Source: Gymnothorax reevesii
Lineage: Eukaryota; Chordata; Actinopteri; Anguilliformes; Muraenidae
Direction: 5' to 3'
NCBI GenBank assembly: GCA_029721435.1
Contig: CM056587.1
Location: 17,740,667-17,804,666 of the forward strand
DNA: 64,000 nt
In this document: piece after piece, positions 1 through 12,230 of the stretch
How positions within the stretch are numbered: the stretch's first letter is position 1
How the letters are laid out: every line of letters starts with the position of its first letter
Program-made: the position numbers and the translations under genes
The notes under the pieces: generated by a model
What the model was told of the DNA's origin: nothing
Databases searched by the model: none
What the model saw: only the letters and a program-made list of their open reading frames with translations

Positions 1-3000
1 CTGAATATTTTATCATCTGAATAAGTGGCTTGCATGGAGGATACTTAATGAATTTTATTTATTCCAAATCAGCATTTAGAATGTGTTGGCTCCATAGACT
101 GTATAAAAAGATGGACGCAGCACTCTGGTCTGACAAAAGAAGCCCATGCGGAAGTACCGTAAAATAGCATTCTATTTAATGGCCAGCAGATGGCGACGTC
201 GGTGGTTGCAGAAAGAAGTTCAATGCTTTTGAAGTCTATGAGAAAATGACCCTACTTTCCCACCTGATTGAATAATAATTTTTCACATTATCTTATGGTA
301 GCTATAGTAAGTTTCAAGTCTCCTTCGATGTATCATGATGTTCATTTTTGTAAATTATGGTCCCAAGTAGACTAGAATAAAGGATAAAGCCAGAATATGC
401 TTTAGAGGCGTGGCTATCCTCTATTCCTCATCCGATACGGTCAGATCCACCTCTCACGTCCCTCCCCGGATCTTGATAGAAATCCCATCCGGTTTTACAA
501 TGACAACATGGTGCAATTCAAATTACCAAAATCAAGGCTTCCTTTATGGTATGCTTAAACCAATGGGTGACGTTACGGTTGCTTCGTACATCTTTTTATA
601 CAGTCTATGGTTGGCTCATATCAGAAAACATTGGCAAGTGTTATTGTAGAAGTTGTCCTTGGATTGATATTGTATTTTCCCTAGCAGTGAGATTGTCCGA
701 AACATGTTTAAGGGGGCTCTGTCACAGTCGAGCATGTGTGAGAATTGCTCGTAATTTACCAAAGAGATTGTTCAGCTTTTCCGGGTTCCTGCTTTTACTA
801 CAAGACTCTGATTTCTTCTAATGTAGCTGAGAATATAACCCCTTGAAATGCTTATGATTTTTGTACATTTTAGCTTTCGTTTTGTTTGCTCATAAACTTA
901 TCATTTAATATTTTGGACTGAAGACGTCAGTGGAGATTCAGTGAGGGTACATTTCTCTCCAGCGTTCGTGGCCCGACGGAGCATTGAACAAACAGAAGTC
1001 TAAAAGTTCGCGTTAAAAAATGGATGTTTTAAGAAAAAAGCACTCCACAAAATGAACTGAGTCCTGCCTTAAAGTAATAATTTGACTTTGGAAATAAGGT
1101 TGGTATGCTATGATTAGTCACGGTATGAAGTCAAACTGACAATTTCCACTGTTGTCTAACTTGAAAAGTTAATCCCCCCCCCCCAAGTTTACTTTGCATG
1201 CTTGGCTGTGACAATGCCCCTTAAACATATTTTACGGCTTGTTCTCAGTGTTGTTAAATGAAGAATTTTTTGATGCACCCCAGTTTGTTTCATTCCGTAG
1301 CAAATGAGTGTTAGTCACGTAATGGAGTCAGTGAGTGATGGTTCTTTGTTTAGCAGTTCTATTAAAAGCTACTTTCAGTTGATTAAACCGGAGGCTTCGG
1401 TGCCACACTCAAGGGTCCAGATGCTGTCCTGATGTTGTTGTACACAATCAAGGCCACTTATTGCATCTGTGCAGGGGTTGCAGTAATGTTGCTTCAGCCT
1501 TGAGAAACATAATTCATTCTGCAAGTGGATTTCACATTTAGCTGACCCAGGTTAACCAGCTGGTGCCTGGCTCGTATTCCCAGTATACATCCTATGAGAT
1601 TGACTGTTTCTCATCAACCTATCAATAATGTGAGACTTTGCTCATGAGAAATCAGAACCACCCCCTCCTGTCCGTTGAACGGAACCGGACCGATGTCGAA
1701 TGTTGCCACGGTGTAAATCTGTGCCCCTGATGTTTCTGTACTACACAGCAGCTTGAGATAAGTGGGCTGGGGCACAGCTCACTGGACCCCTGAAGACCGG
1801 ATCAGTCCTTGCAGATATTGCTGATTAGTAGCTCAGTGGAGTGTAAAATTGGAAGATGTGGGCGGGGGGGGGGAACTAAGAAAACCTGACACAGAGTTAA
1901 CGATTCTCAACAGAAGATACCCCCTCAGCGTTTTCTCCAGAGATGGAATTCTAGCTGCTCTGTCTTAAAGGAACAGGGTCATTTCTCTGTAGTTTCTTTT
2001 TATAGCTAGTGGTCATGCGTTTTTCCGTAAATTGAAGCTGTTTCTGGATTTATATTGCGTTTTCTTCTGTATCATTCATGTGTGTAGTTGTGTTGTTGAG
2101 CAGAGTGTTGTCAGGGGATATTCTGGTGGTTCTGAGTGACATGTTTAATGCCAATGGGCATCAATAACGAGAAAAATCCAATTGCTTTGCGGTATTTCCT
2201 GGTTTTCTTTTTTTGTACATGGATGATTTGTTCAATGCTGTCATATGATGCATTCTTCACACAACTGGAGAATTTCTCGAATTCTAAGCGACACTGCATT
2301 ACTGTGAGGATGATATTTTTGATCATGGATTCTCTTGATTAATGACTGACTGCTATGCATGAAACTCAAATTTTTCCCCAGTATAGATCCAATGTAACAG
2401 ATGGAAAATATGACATCATATGGGGAAAAAAAAAAAATCACCTTTCTCCCACCTATAATTCTCTTCTACATATATTGGAGTATCATCAGTTGTGCCTGCC
2501 ATCTCCACTTCACTGAAAGTCTCACTGGACATTGCTGATTTTAATTGCTGATTCAGCAAGCGGGGTAATTTTATGATGATTGCTGGAATTGATCAAACAG
2601 GCTGGTAATGACTGAGTGCTGTTGCCTAACTGCACTGCTGAAAGTAATCCGGGGTTCTTCTTTAGTAGCACATGGAGCGAACATACGGCCACTCTCATAG
2701 CAACATCGCATTTACCAAAGCTGAAGAACAATCACCAACGCTCCTACTCTGTCCATTGTGCAGTGAGTCGAGTAAAACCACTACGCCAGCAGTTGATACA
2801 GTCAGCCCAGGATGATAAATGAATCAAGGAATGGAAATGTTCCTTGAGCAGTTAATGCCACTTATCTAGTACAAAAGCAGTTAAGCTAATCTCAACAGTA
2901 CATGAGCAGTTAACATAACTGTGCTTGCAGTTCATCAAACCTCTGTGCAAGCAGTTTACAGAAACAAACCACAGTGTGGACCGTCACTGCAGCCAGACCC

Positions 3001-4156
3001 ATGCATGAGTATTTCACATAATTAGTACGCCGGGGGTTAGCTTATTGCCGCTATAGCCAAGTGAAGGGTTCTTTGTGGGGGCCTCTTTGTAGTTCACTTC
3101 TCAGGGAGGGAGTATGAACTGTAGGTGTAAGGTTGCAAGTGTTCGGTTTGTATCAATTGCATCAATTTTCTTGTTTTCCATGCCTTGTGTTTTGTTTGTT
3201 TCCACGGCGGACCACTTTGGAAATAAGTGTTTTAAGTGATGCTTTTTAAGTGCTGTCCTCAGGGAATTCGGTGTCATGGTATTCGTGTGAGTAGTAGTGC
3301 TGTTAAATCCCTTATAAATTCAATTTAGTCCATTTCAGAGCTAAACTTGGCAGAACCTAACTACTGCACAAGGTTCAAATAGTACACCCTTCTAAACTGC
3401 CGTTCCACTGCGCGCGAAGCACACCAAGCAGTCTCTTGTGCAGTGTCATTTATTTTGTGTCAACTTTGCTGTATATATGTTTTCGGAGTGAGTTAAGTTG
3501 ATTGCACGTCGGCACGCGAGTGAAATAGTGAGGTAGTCTGGCTGCCGGGGCAGACCATTGAACTTTTTCATGCCGTTTCGTGGCTGAACCGGGCAGGAAT
3601 AACAAATTGGGTGTTTTTATTTTTTATTTATTTATTTTTTTTAATAGAAGCCTGTCTTAACTGATTCATTCCGCGGGCAACCCTTCCGTCTTCCTTGGGG
3701 AGAAAAAAAATAGAAATTTGCTCATCAATCCAGCAGTGCGGTTTGAAGTGAACGGGTGGGTTTATCAGCACCCCAGCCTAATTTGTGCGCTGTCTGGAAT
3801 GATTGCTGGTCAAAAGCTTTCACTTCTGCTGAACCTGCAGAAGAAAGAGTTCATGCCTAAGTTTGGAGATGGGTTTTTTTTCCTGCTGGCATAGTTTGTG
3901 GTTAAGGTCGTTGTTTAGGCATCTTGACTGCATTGATATTGTTGTGTCTCTTCTGGGGCTTGACCCATTATCTCTCATGGCTCTATCTTAATCCTGGCTC
4001 ATAGTGGCACAGAGACTGACGCGAGGGTCTTTGCTGGTTTACGCACTGGCACAGTTGTTATTATCCCATCCAGCTCCCAGTTTGTATTAATGGCAAATGT
4101 AATTGTGTCAAACTGAGTGCCCATGGTCTTAAAATGAAGTGTGGTCAGACACATTT
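1..4156. other. Intronic DNA with no recognised gene
   Basis: I found no coding similarity on either strand; open frames here are short and unconvincing. There are homopolymer runs (C-run at ~1174, G-run at ~1863, T-rich at ~3615-3640). The stretch is presumed to be part of the large UXS1 intron, because the nearest UXS1 exon lies downstream and none was recognised here. Confidence 0.5.
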
Positions 4157-4392
4157 GTGACGCGCCACTGCAAAACCAGGAACAAGTCGGCGTGGCTGAA
4201 GTTGCGTAAATGAGGAAAATACAAAAAAAAAAAAAAAGAAATTTTTGTGATTTTCGTTTTTTTTTTTGAAAATATGGCAGTTGAAATCATGAAGAAGCCA
4301 CTCAATGTTTCAAATAACAGTATTATGTGTTTTAAAAGCGTAAAATTTGTTGTTGAGTTTTCATTGTTTTAGCAGGTCTTGCTGCTTCCTGG

Positions 4393-5168
4393 ATGGGGCG
4401 GGCTGATACCAAAAGCCAATTTAAATACCAGGTTTCCTTGGCAGTTCAAAGGACTTTGTTGTTTTTTTGTGGCCAATCAACAGCACGGTCAATTGCAACG
4501 GCATGGCTACTTATGCTGCAATTCCCAGGTCTAGCCTTGTTGTTTTCAGTACAACTTCGGGTAGAGACGTGTGTTGAATTGCGAAGAGAAGATGAACCTG
4601 GAAGTGAAAATCTTTGGCGGTACTTCAGTGAGCCAGACTCTGGCGATCTAGTTGACGCTCTCTGTTCTGATTCTGAACTTGAAGATAAAGAAATGGATGA
4701 GAGCAACTGTATCATGATCAAGAGCATTGCTAACCTCGAGTAGGCCATAGCTGAAGGTGAGGAAGACAACAAATCTCTAGGCCTGGCAGCAGAAGAGCTC
4801 CAGCGTGAGATATCAGAGGCCATTTCTGTTTTAACATTTGAAGAAAATTTAGAGATGGAGAAGATTTGTGAATTTGACAGTAAATGCTATGGAAGGAAGA
4901 AAGAGATTTCTCAGCTTGGGACACAGTCGTGTAGCCACAAACTGTCTCCTGAGCTGATGTACAGCATACGGATGGATTCATTAGCAGCCGAAAAAGAGTG
5001 GCAGGAAATGAGAATTATTGGACATCTTGTAGCTAACAGGTGCACAGTTGTTACTTCCGAGATGACGACGTCTACCAAAAAGCCCCCGAAGAAAAGAAAG
5101 GCAGCCAGAACCTTCTATTTCATCGGAGGCACTGAAATCTGTCGGAACACTTTTCAATTAATCATGGG
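4393..5168 (+). pseudogene. Exon 1 of the decayed transposon gene (zinc-binding-like N-terminal part)
   Basis: One reading frame runs from an ATG at 4393 to 5168 with a single in-frame TAG at 4741-4743. Beyond the stop it continues with an acidic, glutamate-rich segment, spaced cysteines (CEFDSKCYG, QSCSHKL), a lysine-rich stretch (KKPPKKRKAARTFYF) and the motif GGTEICRNTFQLIMG. Cys-x-Cys and VCRxTF-type motifs before a splice junction are familiar to me from a multicopy spliced transposon protein of fish and invertebrates whose superfamily I cannot name. The donor is gtgagt at 5169. An acceptor-like ttttag at 4372 suggests an earlier 5' exon, which I did not find. The single nonsense codon is the only break in this exon. 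Confidence 0.6.
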
Positions 5169-5943
5169 GTGAGTATCAGAATATACACGGTATTTACTTT
5201 GTTGAATAGTCACAGTACGTTGTTAGCTTAGTCTAAGGATTGTAAGTTGCTTTGGCTAGAGAGTTTGCCCAGAGTATGTTATCGTTTATCAATCCACCGT
5301 GATTTACTGAGTGTTATTTACTTGGTTCTGTATGATTATACAAGTGTCATTGTTAGCTTTGTCTTAGCTTTGTAAACAACTTACACTTGCATAATGTTTA
5401 GCAAACAGTTGTTTTGTGTGAAGCACATCGTCTGCACTTCAAAAGATGCTATCTTTTGTTAATCCACAATGATTTTCAGAATTCACGTGACGAATTTATG
5501 ACTTGTTACACTTCTTGCTAGTTCAGTCTTTTGAACAAAGTCTGCAACGTGTGGAATGGCAAACAGTTTTATTTTTAGATGCAATTTCCTAGCAACACTC
5601 CAAAGTAGACAAAGTTTATTAGAGTGACTTATATGGCGAGGAGAGGCTATTCAGAATGGTTCTGTATGAACACAATGAAATATGCAAATTATGCGCACAT
5701 CGAAACTGGGTGAGGTTTAGTTGTGAAAGCACCTGCTATACATTTGAATGACACATAAGCAAATTGATCTGTATGAACACAATGAAATATTATGCAAATC
5801 ATGCTTGCATCGAAACTAGGTGACGTTTAAGTGTGGAAGCAACTGCTGTTCATTTGAATAGCACATGAGAATATGATGTTTCCATACTACTCATATTTTA
5901 TAAAATACATTAACAAAGTCTTTTCTTTATTTGTATTTTTCAG
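5169..5943 (+). other. Intron of the transposon gene with a ~108 bp tandem duplication
   Basis: This GT-AG intron (gtgagt...tttttcag) separates exon 1 from exon 2 of the transposon gene. The junction ATG GG|A ATT GGC restores a glycine codon. Inside it, two imperfect copies of a ~108 bp unit lie in tandem (about 5658-5765 and 5768-5872). Both contain CTGTATGAACACAATGAAAT and CATCGAAACT, and both end near CATTTGAAT. Confidence 0.6.
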
Positions 5944-6475
5944 AATTGGCAAAGGAACTCTCTGACATCATCAGACACTTTGATGGGAATGGGGCAAGAC
6001 CACGCTTCAGGCAGAAAGGCCCACGGCGTCAGCATCGCAGGCTCATCAGCCGTGAACAGATTGTCAGGGCTGTAGAATTAATAAAGAACTACGCTGAAGA
6101 CAATGCCATTATGCTGCCAGGCCGGCATCCTGGACATTGGTATTGGCATGTGAAGTTGCTGCCAATCGAGCTTCAAAGCACTGTGGAACCAGCTGCTGCC
6201 GCACATCAGGAGCTATAGGCCATGCACAGATCTCTGCTTGTAGTGCCAACAGAACAACGACCAACTGTGCGGAGCGCAAACCTTCCAGAAGGGATCTGCA
6301 GCAGTCAAGAAGCAGCGGGATCATCTCAACCTGGTAGAGAGAGAGAGGGGCCTTGTGCAATGAGATGACTTCTGCATGCAAAAAGGTCTGCAGGGACTCA
6401 CAACGGTCTTTTGGTCCCTCCCCACCAGCAAGCAAGAAGATCAGAATGCATTATTTTTTTAATTTTGCACAGCAG
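5944..6475 (+). pseudogene. Exon 2 of the decayed transposon gene
   Basis: The exon opens IGKGTL, shifts frame by one base near 5960, and then reads DIIRHFDGNGARPRFRQKGP, ISREQIVRAVELIKNYAEDN and AIMLPGRHPGHWYWHVKLLP. A further frame change then gives LWNQLLPHIRSYRPCTDLCL, a stop in the codon after CL, then CQQNNDQ and KKQRDHLNLVERERG. The order (HFxxNG, YAEDNAIMLPGRxPG, TDLCxxCQxN, QxxHLxxxxxER) matches the spliced transposon family of exon 1. It ends RMHYFFNFAQQ just before the donor gtacta at 6476. At least two frameshifts and two stops are visible, so it is not functional. Confidence 0.6.
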
Positions 6476-6909
6476 GTACTACTAGTCACACGTCACATGT
6501 TATTTAGATATTTCGTTTTTGTGTTTTTGTTCTTGTGTTTTCCTATTGTTTAATTTGTTCAGTGTTTAAAAACAAGCAGCTTTCATGTTAGTTAATCTTT
6601 TTTTCCCTTTCTATCTTCCACAGATGCACTTCCCCTCAAATCCTCTTCAGCCTGGGCCGATGTGCAGAAATAACTTCACTTACATGATTCTGTTTCCCGA
6701 GAAGACTGTGTCATGGATTTTTAGTATACTTTTTTGTGTGCATATTCTGCCACAGCTTTGATTCCGAACACCCAGGGGTTGTCTTTGCGAGAACTCGCAG
6801 TGGTGCAGAGCCTGTTGAGTTCCAGTTGCTGCACAAGCCAGGGGTTCTGCCCATCTCCTGGCTCCTCCTGGACCATGCGCAGGCAGGTTTATCTTTATGA
6901 AAAGATCAG

Positions 6910-9049
6910 GACCAGTATTCACAAAGCATCTTATCTTATCGTTTGGAGTACTCCTAAGTCGCGACAAAACATTTTATGTATGTAGGAGTAAAATTGCTGA
7001 GAGCAACTATTAGCTAAGAAAACTCACAACTCCTTGACTAGGAATAGCTCTGAGATAGGTGGGAGTAAATCTCCGTTGCTATCGATGACATCAATTCTCA
7101 TGCATGAGTCTTGGGAGAATGAGCACGGTGATTGGTTGTTTGGTGGCAGGGCAGCCCATTGAAAAAATATCCCACCTACAACCCATGGAGGAAAAAATGA
7201 GGAAATAGTCCAAGCGGCTGGTTGGTCCTATGAAATAATAACATGTTGAACACTCCTGAAAATGCACTATGCGCAGTCCCCACATATCACGCTCTCGACA
7301 GATAAACATGCATAGGAAAGAGAGAGTTGTAAAAATGCCAATAGCATAAAATGAGGCAATAATGAAACGCAGTGGGAATATGTTGCGATCATTTAAACGT
7401 CAGGCTATTTAAGTTTGTTTGCCCTATCAGTCCACTTTTGTTTCTTTGTTGGCATAAATTGTGAAGGATGGTACATGTTGTAAATACTCTGCTGACTCTC
7501 TCTGGGCTGAGACGCACCTCCCCATGCAGCGGCCCAACACCACGCTCAACCACACTGCGTGTTGTCTCGTGTGCTCTAACATGCACCATGGCAAAGACAA
7601 CAGCATGCTAAATATACTCAGCAACAAAAGAAAAAGAAGTTTGCTAGTTAGATAATGTACTATTGTGGATACTCGGGAAAAGTGACCGCAAAACAAAGAA
7701 AAGTTTGATGAAATAAGTATTCACATACGCTGGTAATAATTGCGATTCTATTATAATTGCGCATCGACTTATTTTCCGGTCTGTCTTTAAAGGTCTACTA
7801 AGTTAGAAAAAAATTAACGCTGTGGACATATATTATTGCCTGTAATTCACGAATCCAGCATTTAACTTTCGTAATTGTATGTCATATTGGCAAAAAAATG
7901 AAGAAGCTAGACACTTCGAGACCTCTCCTTAAAACTCCCGAGCAACTGGCTAATCGGCTGCCACGTATGAGAAGTAAGCTGCACCGGAGCTAGTGCAGAA
8001 AATGACTTGTTTCACTCCTTATTTCAACAGCCAATTTGTGAAAGGAAGACAAGTTATAGTTATCGTATTTTGGACGAATATTCTTATCGATACATTTTCT
8101 ACATACCCAAGTAAATTATTTGACACAAACTGCACAGATGTTGTGGGTTTATAACTTTTCCACGAACAAGGCTCTGATCTCATCTGGGACTGCCAAACAA
8201 AAATTTTGCTTTGGTCATAAATGCGTGTACAATCGTTTTACCGGTTCTTGCATTTTATACTACACAAAGTGAGTGCTAATTTTGTACTTCGAACATAGTA
8301 AGCGAAAATATTGCATTCGGCATCAAATACTATCTGGGTGTTGAGGGAATGAACTTTATTCCTGTTTACAAGCACCTCTTCATCTTGGGTCGGAGAAATA
8401 ATTCAATTGTGGGTCCCGTCAATAGCACCATTGATAGGCCACCGGGCATACCTGAGATGTGCACAAATTCAGGTTTGATTCTATGTTGTTGGCGAATGTC
8501 GATTGTAAAGCAGATAAGCTGTCGGGTGATATTGCGCTCACAGAGCGAATTGATTGTTTGTTGAATTGAGCAGATGATTGTGAAATCCCTAAATTGTTTG
8601 TGTTGCAAAGTTACATTTTGTCAAACGTTTTATTTCAGGGCTTATTGGGTTGTTTCTCATGGTTGGAGACGCAATTCTCTCCCTCACCAAGTCAACAACA
8701 AATAAATCCAATCACAGTAGATCTGATATCTTTTCAACAAATGCACATCATTCAGAATTTCTAAGTCATTCTGTCTTTCAACAGCAGCAGCCATTTTCCG
8801 ATTCTTTATGAATAGGTTTTAGCGAGTTAGGAGTCCTCGACTACTTTTAAGCTCTCCCAGACTTAGGAGATACTTTTAGGCCTAAAATGCTTTGTGAATA
8901 ACACTTAGTAAGTGTCCTATATTAGTACCACTTTGTAAGTGTCTCAAGAGTCCTATATTTACGACTGACACGCCAATTATTATTTTTTTTTTTAGGAGTT
9001 TCTCCTAAATTTGACAGTTAGGAACTGAGATGCTTTGTGAATACGGGCC
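6910..9049 (-). mobile_element. PIF/Harbinger transposon (2.14 kb) with CAG target duplication
   Basis: The ends are GACCAGTATTCACAAAGCAT (left) and, reverse-complemented, GGCCCGTATTCACAAAGCAT (right). They are flanked by CAG at 6907-6909 and again at 9050-9052. A 3 bp target duplication and a TATTCACAAAGCATC terminus are typical of fish Harbinger elements. Terminal similarity extends inward (TTAGGAGT/ACTCCTAA motifs). The transposase relic is on the minus strand. The element sits inside exon 3 of the older transposon, and removing it plus one CAG restores the codons for KIRPFC across the junction. Confidence 0.85.
7389..8794 (-). pseudogene. Decayed Harbinger transposase (HARBI1-like)
   Basis: Reading the minus strand from an ATG at 8794: MAAAVERQNDLEILNDVH, then after frame changes LVRERIASPTMRNNPISPEI, FVHISGMPG and, one base out of frame, AIDGTH near 8410, followed much later by ETTRSVVERGVG and LSPERVSRVFTTCTILHNLC. 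The order matches the Harbinger DDE nuclease: the AIDGTH aspartate, the RSxVER glutamate and the CxxLHN C-terminal motif. Several frameshifts and stops make it a pseudogene. The MYB-like partner protein of complete Harbinger elements is not present in the 2.1 kb. Confidence 0.75.
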
Positions 9050-9293
9050 CAGGCCTTTCTGTTCAGATGTGGCTAAAGACGCCACATGTCCTGCGCCAAA
9101 AGACACATCACAGCGGAGCATTCAGAAGAGAATCATTGTGTGAAATCCTTAGATCCTCATTGTATTTAATGTTTAGCAATTTTTACAATTTACCCTCTTG
9201 TATTTCTAAGCTTGAATATCTATAGAGTACCATGGGGACTGAGGGAAACAGTATTTCAATTAGTGGTTATGTCCTGTACTGGGCAGAAAAGAC

Positions 9294-9299
9294 AATAAA
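9294..9299 (+). terminator. Polyadenylation signal of the transposon gene
   Basis: AATAAA lies in the context gaaaagacAATAAAgttgactttg, about 150 bp after the end of the decayed exon 3 and inside the transposon ends. It is consistent with the 3' end of that gene, but this is inferred from position only. Confidence 0.45.
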
Positions 9300-9677
9300 G
9301 TTGACTTTGATAAATATCTTGCGTAAGGTGTGAACAATTGAATTCCTTTTTTGTGTCTGGGAACCCCCATGAACATCGTAAAGGATCCCTGATGGTCCTC
9401 AGACTTATTTTTGACAGCCGTTGTGGGGCGTTGATCTTACTATTGTTACCTCCCACACGTGGGCTCTCGGGAAGGTGAGAATGTTTGGGAAACTTTGGGG
9501 CTTTATTTCTCAGAAACCTAGTTTGAGGAGTACCAACATTCAAATTGCCATATCTCAGTCATTGTGAGATTTGCATGAGTAAGACCTCATTAGAAAGCTT
9601 AGAAACCAGTTTCAGAATCTGTAAATAACTCAATGTCCCCAGGTAGACTTGTTCCTGGTTTTCCCGTGGCTGGTCAC

Positions 9678-10884
9678 ATTTATGGCGCATTGTTATCTTG
9701 ACACTGCAAAAAGCAGCTGTTGACCAACAAAACCCTGGTCTAGAGTCAATGGTCAGTTTTTGACCGCTAATTTAAGGGCACGTAGTAAGATGGTATTATG
9801 TGCCTGTAGGCGAGTGCACAACCTAATACTCTGCTTGTGACATACTACACCTGCAGGGATGAGCAGCAGTGCCCACTCCTGCAAATGATTAAAAAGATTA
9901 TTGTCAAGATATTGAAAAAATGCTTGTCAGAATGGTTAGTGCGACTGACATCCGCACATCGGAGAATGCTGTGATGCTGGCCATTTAAATCGTGAGGGAA
10001 CCTGTTTCATCAGTTAGTTTGCGATTCAATACGGCAACGTATGTTAGTATTCGCAAATCATTCTGGATAATGCCACGACTCTTTGATACTGGGGAGCTCT
10101 GTGATTCCTGCTGTTTTCCAGACGGTTCCTCCGGGAGGGGTGGCTGTTCTGGGACATTAGCTGGCCTATATTTTTTTTTTTAATACATGACATATCATGT
10201 CAAACAGTGTGTCAATTTTCGTTCCATCACATAAAACACAGACTGTTACAGGAGGAATGTTTGATGTGCAGACAGTGTGCTTCACATTTTTGAATAAGGC
10301 ATGCATGGGACGACTCGTTATCCACAATTATCTGAAAAACCCATTTTGAATCTGACCTTATTCATTAAAACTGTGCCTGCAAACCCATCTGTCCCACTTC
10401 TAGTATCAAATTCAAAACTCCACATTTCATTTGAAATGCCTTTTCTTATTAACGGTTTGGATGACAAACAAAGTGGCTTTTAAATGCGACTCTGTTAAGT
10501 AGCAGCGAAAGCAAAGGATGGCATTGTTGTCGCTGTCTATAATCGAATTTCTTCGATATATCTCAATTGACCTTCAATTATGAGTCAAGTGGAAGCAAGT
10601 TCTTTTCACTCCTGTCAGATATTATTTGAGGGGTTAAGGTTGTGTAATCAAAATGATGTTATTTTTGTCTCTTTCTCTCTGGTTGGTTTTTCTACTCGTT
10701 TTGATTTCTCTGGGTCATTCTCCTCCAGCGCGTAATTATTATTTTTTTTATCCGCAACCCTAAATTAGTATCTTTTTTTCTTTGTTTTGTTTACTTGTTT
10801 TATGCTCAAGTTGTAATGTATTGTAAAGTTCAAATGCAGTTTTTTACTCCTGGATATGAATAAAATAATTTTGAACAATGTTTT
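9678..10884. other. Intronic DNA with no recognised gene
   Basis: AT-rich sequence without coding similarity. The right end of the older transposon and its ATTT duplication are at the left border. A short T-run lies at ~10174 and no repeat family was recognised. Confidence 0.4.
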
Positions 10885-12230
10885 TAGCTCACCTGGCAGA
10901 AGGGCAAGTGGGCTTATGTCATAGTCTGTTTGTCCGTCGTCCATCATCCGTAAACATATTCTCCTCCAAAACTACCACACCAGTAAAGCTGAAACTTGGT
11001 ATGTTCCTTTCAATGAGGACACCATGATTTGTTCAAGGCGTTTCGATCAGATATGGCAGCCATATTGAAAATCATGGATTTTGTCTTTATTCAGCCAATT
11101 TTGCAGCTACTGGAGCAAAATTTAGTGTGTGCGTTGCTAGTAAATGGGCAGGAGAGAAATATGATGGTTTTTATTGTATTTTGATTTTTGCCCTTTATTT
11201 GTCCTTTGAACTCTGGGCATGCACTCAGTTATTTGGCAGTTGTGATATTTTCTTAAATTTCTACAGTTATGAAGCTGAAACTTTGCAAGGATGACCACCA
11301 TAACAGTAGTACTCAGCACTGAAGGTTTTGTTACGTTCTGATATCTATTTTTAGCCGTTATGCTTCAGTTTTTGCAGATATTTAATGTTAATATGCTACC
11401 CGATTGATTAGCAGTGTGAGGCAACTTGTGTTAGATGATGTTGGCTCCATTTTGAACTTTGGCAATGATTTGACCTTTGCACTTTGGTCATGCAACTCAA
11501 AAGTCAATGATTTGACAGTTTTGCTATTTTATGCTTCAACTGCATTTATGAAGGTGAAGCTTTTCAAAAAAAGTAATGCTCGATTTCAAAGCATACAAGC
11601 ATATAAATCAACTGGAAATTCAAAACGGTGATGATGCTATCATCATGAACTTTGTCAGGTTTAGTTTCAAGTTATTGTTGAATCACACATTAATTCAAAC
11701 TTCACCAAATACAAAAGTATTTAAGTGGATGTTGGTCTTTTGGCACTCAGACTTTCCTCTCAGGCTTTCCTGCAGGATACCACCTTGAAAAGTGGATTTC
11801 CCTTTGAACCAAAATGGTTTCACCCCACCCGTCGCCGCCTTCGCAGAGTTTAGCCGTTAGCGCGATAACTCACAAAATACAAAGTACTTTACATTGGCTT
11901 CTCATTTTTAGCATAGGCTATGGGTAGATATGGTAGAGAGGGTGAACTGATTAGATTTTGGGCAAGTTTGCACTCCTAGGTTTGCCACCAGGTGGCGCTA
12001 TATATTGAAAAAAAAAAATCAGTTTTTTAACCATATCTCTGGAACAATTACTTACACAGTCCTTAAATTTGCCTCATGTTGTAGGTCTAGTAAAGGGGAA
12101 TCTAATAAAGGCGACTTCAAGGATTAGGGAATTTCGGGGATATACCCCTTGCTGTCGGCCGCCAACAGCGTAGGCTTAGTTATGCAATAGTTTTGATTTG
12201 CAGTTTTAGGAAATGAAAAATACTGTAGCA
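10885..12230 (+). repeat. Degenerate GTCY-type interspersed repeat region
   Basis: The left part begins with an imperfect inverted repeat (agctcacctgg...caagtgggct), then GTTTGTCCGTCGTCC, then the phrase AAAGCTGAAACTTGG, which recurs further on as GAAGCTGAAACTTTGC. This layout resembles the other GTCC/GTCT-containing elements of the window. The rest (to about 12230) is low-complexity repeat-like sequence. The right border is not defined. Confidence 0.35.

Larger units (their letters stand above)
6624..9160 (+). pseudogene. Exon 3 of the decayed transposon gene, split by a Harbinger insertion
   Basis: After a 148 bp GT-AG intron (6476-6623) the frame continues MHFPSNPLQPGPM. It then decays, and much of the expected catalytic region is missing. 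A C-terminal piece follows: EHPGVVFARTRSGAEPVEFQ near 6768, then a frame change and RRQVYLYEKI up to 6909. The frame resumes only after the Harbinger element, with RPFCSDVAKDATCPAPKD from ~9051, and stops near 9142. The sense of the protein across the insertion shows that both flanks were once one exon. The loss of the central part suggests the copy was internally deleted before or after the insertion. Confidence 0.55.
4157..9677 (+). mobile_element. DNA transposon with 32 bp TIRs, ATTT target duplication and a spliced, decayed protein gene
   Basis: The left end (4157-4188) and the reverse complement of the right end (9646-9677) both read GTGAC, then a variable stretch, then AAAACCAGGAACAAGTC. 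Directly outside both ends is ATTT (4153-4156 and 9678-9681), a 4 bp target-site duplication. Inside, on the plus strand, is a three-exon gene (4393-5168, 5944-6475, 6624 onward) and a polyadenylation signal at 9294. Removing the nested Harbinger (6910-9049 plus CAG) leaves about 3.4 kb. The superfamily is uncertain. Spliced genes and 4 bp duplications occur in Sola-type elements, but I cannot assign it without a profile search. The host has lost the function, as stops and frameshifts are visible. Confidence 0.65.
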
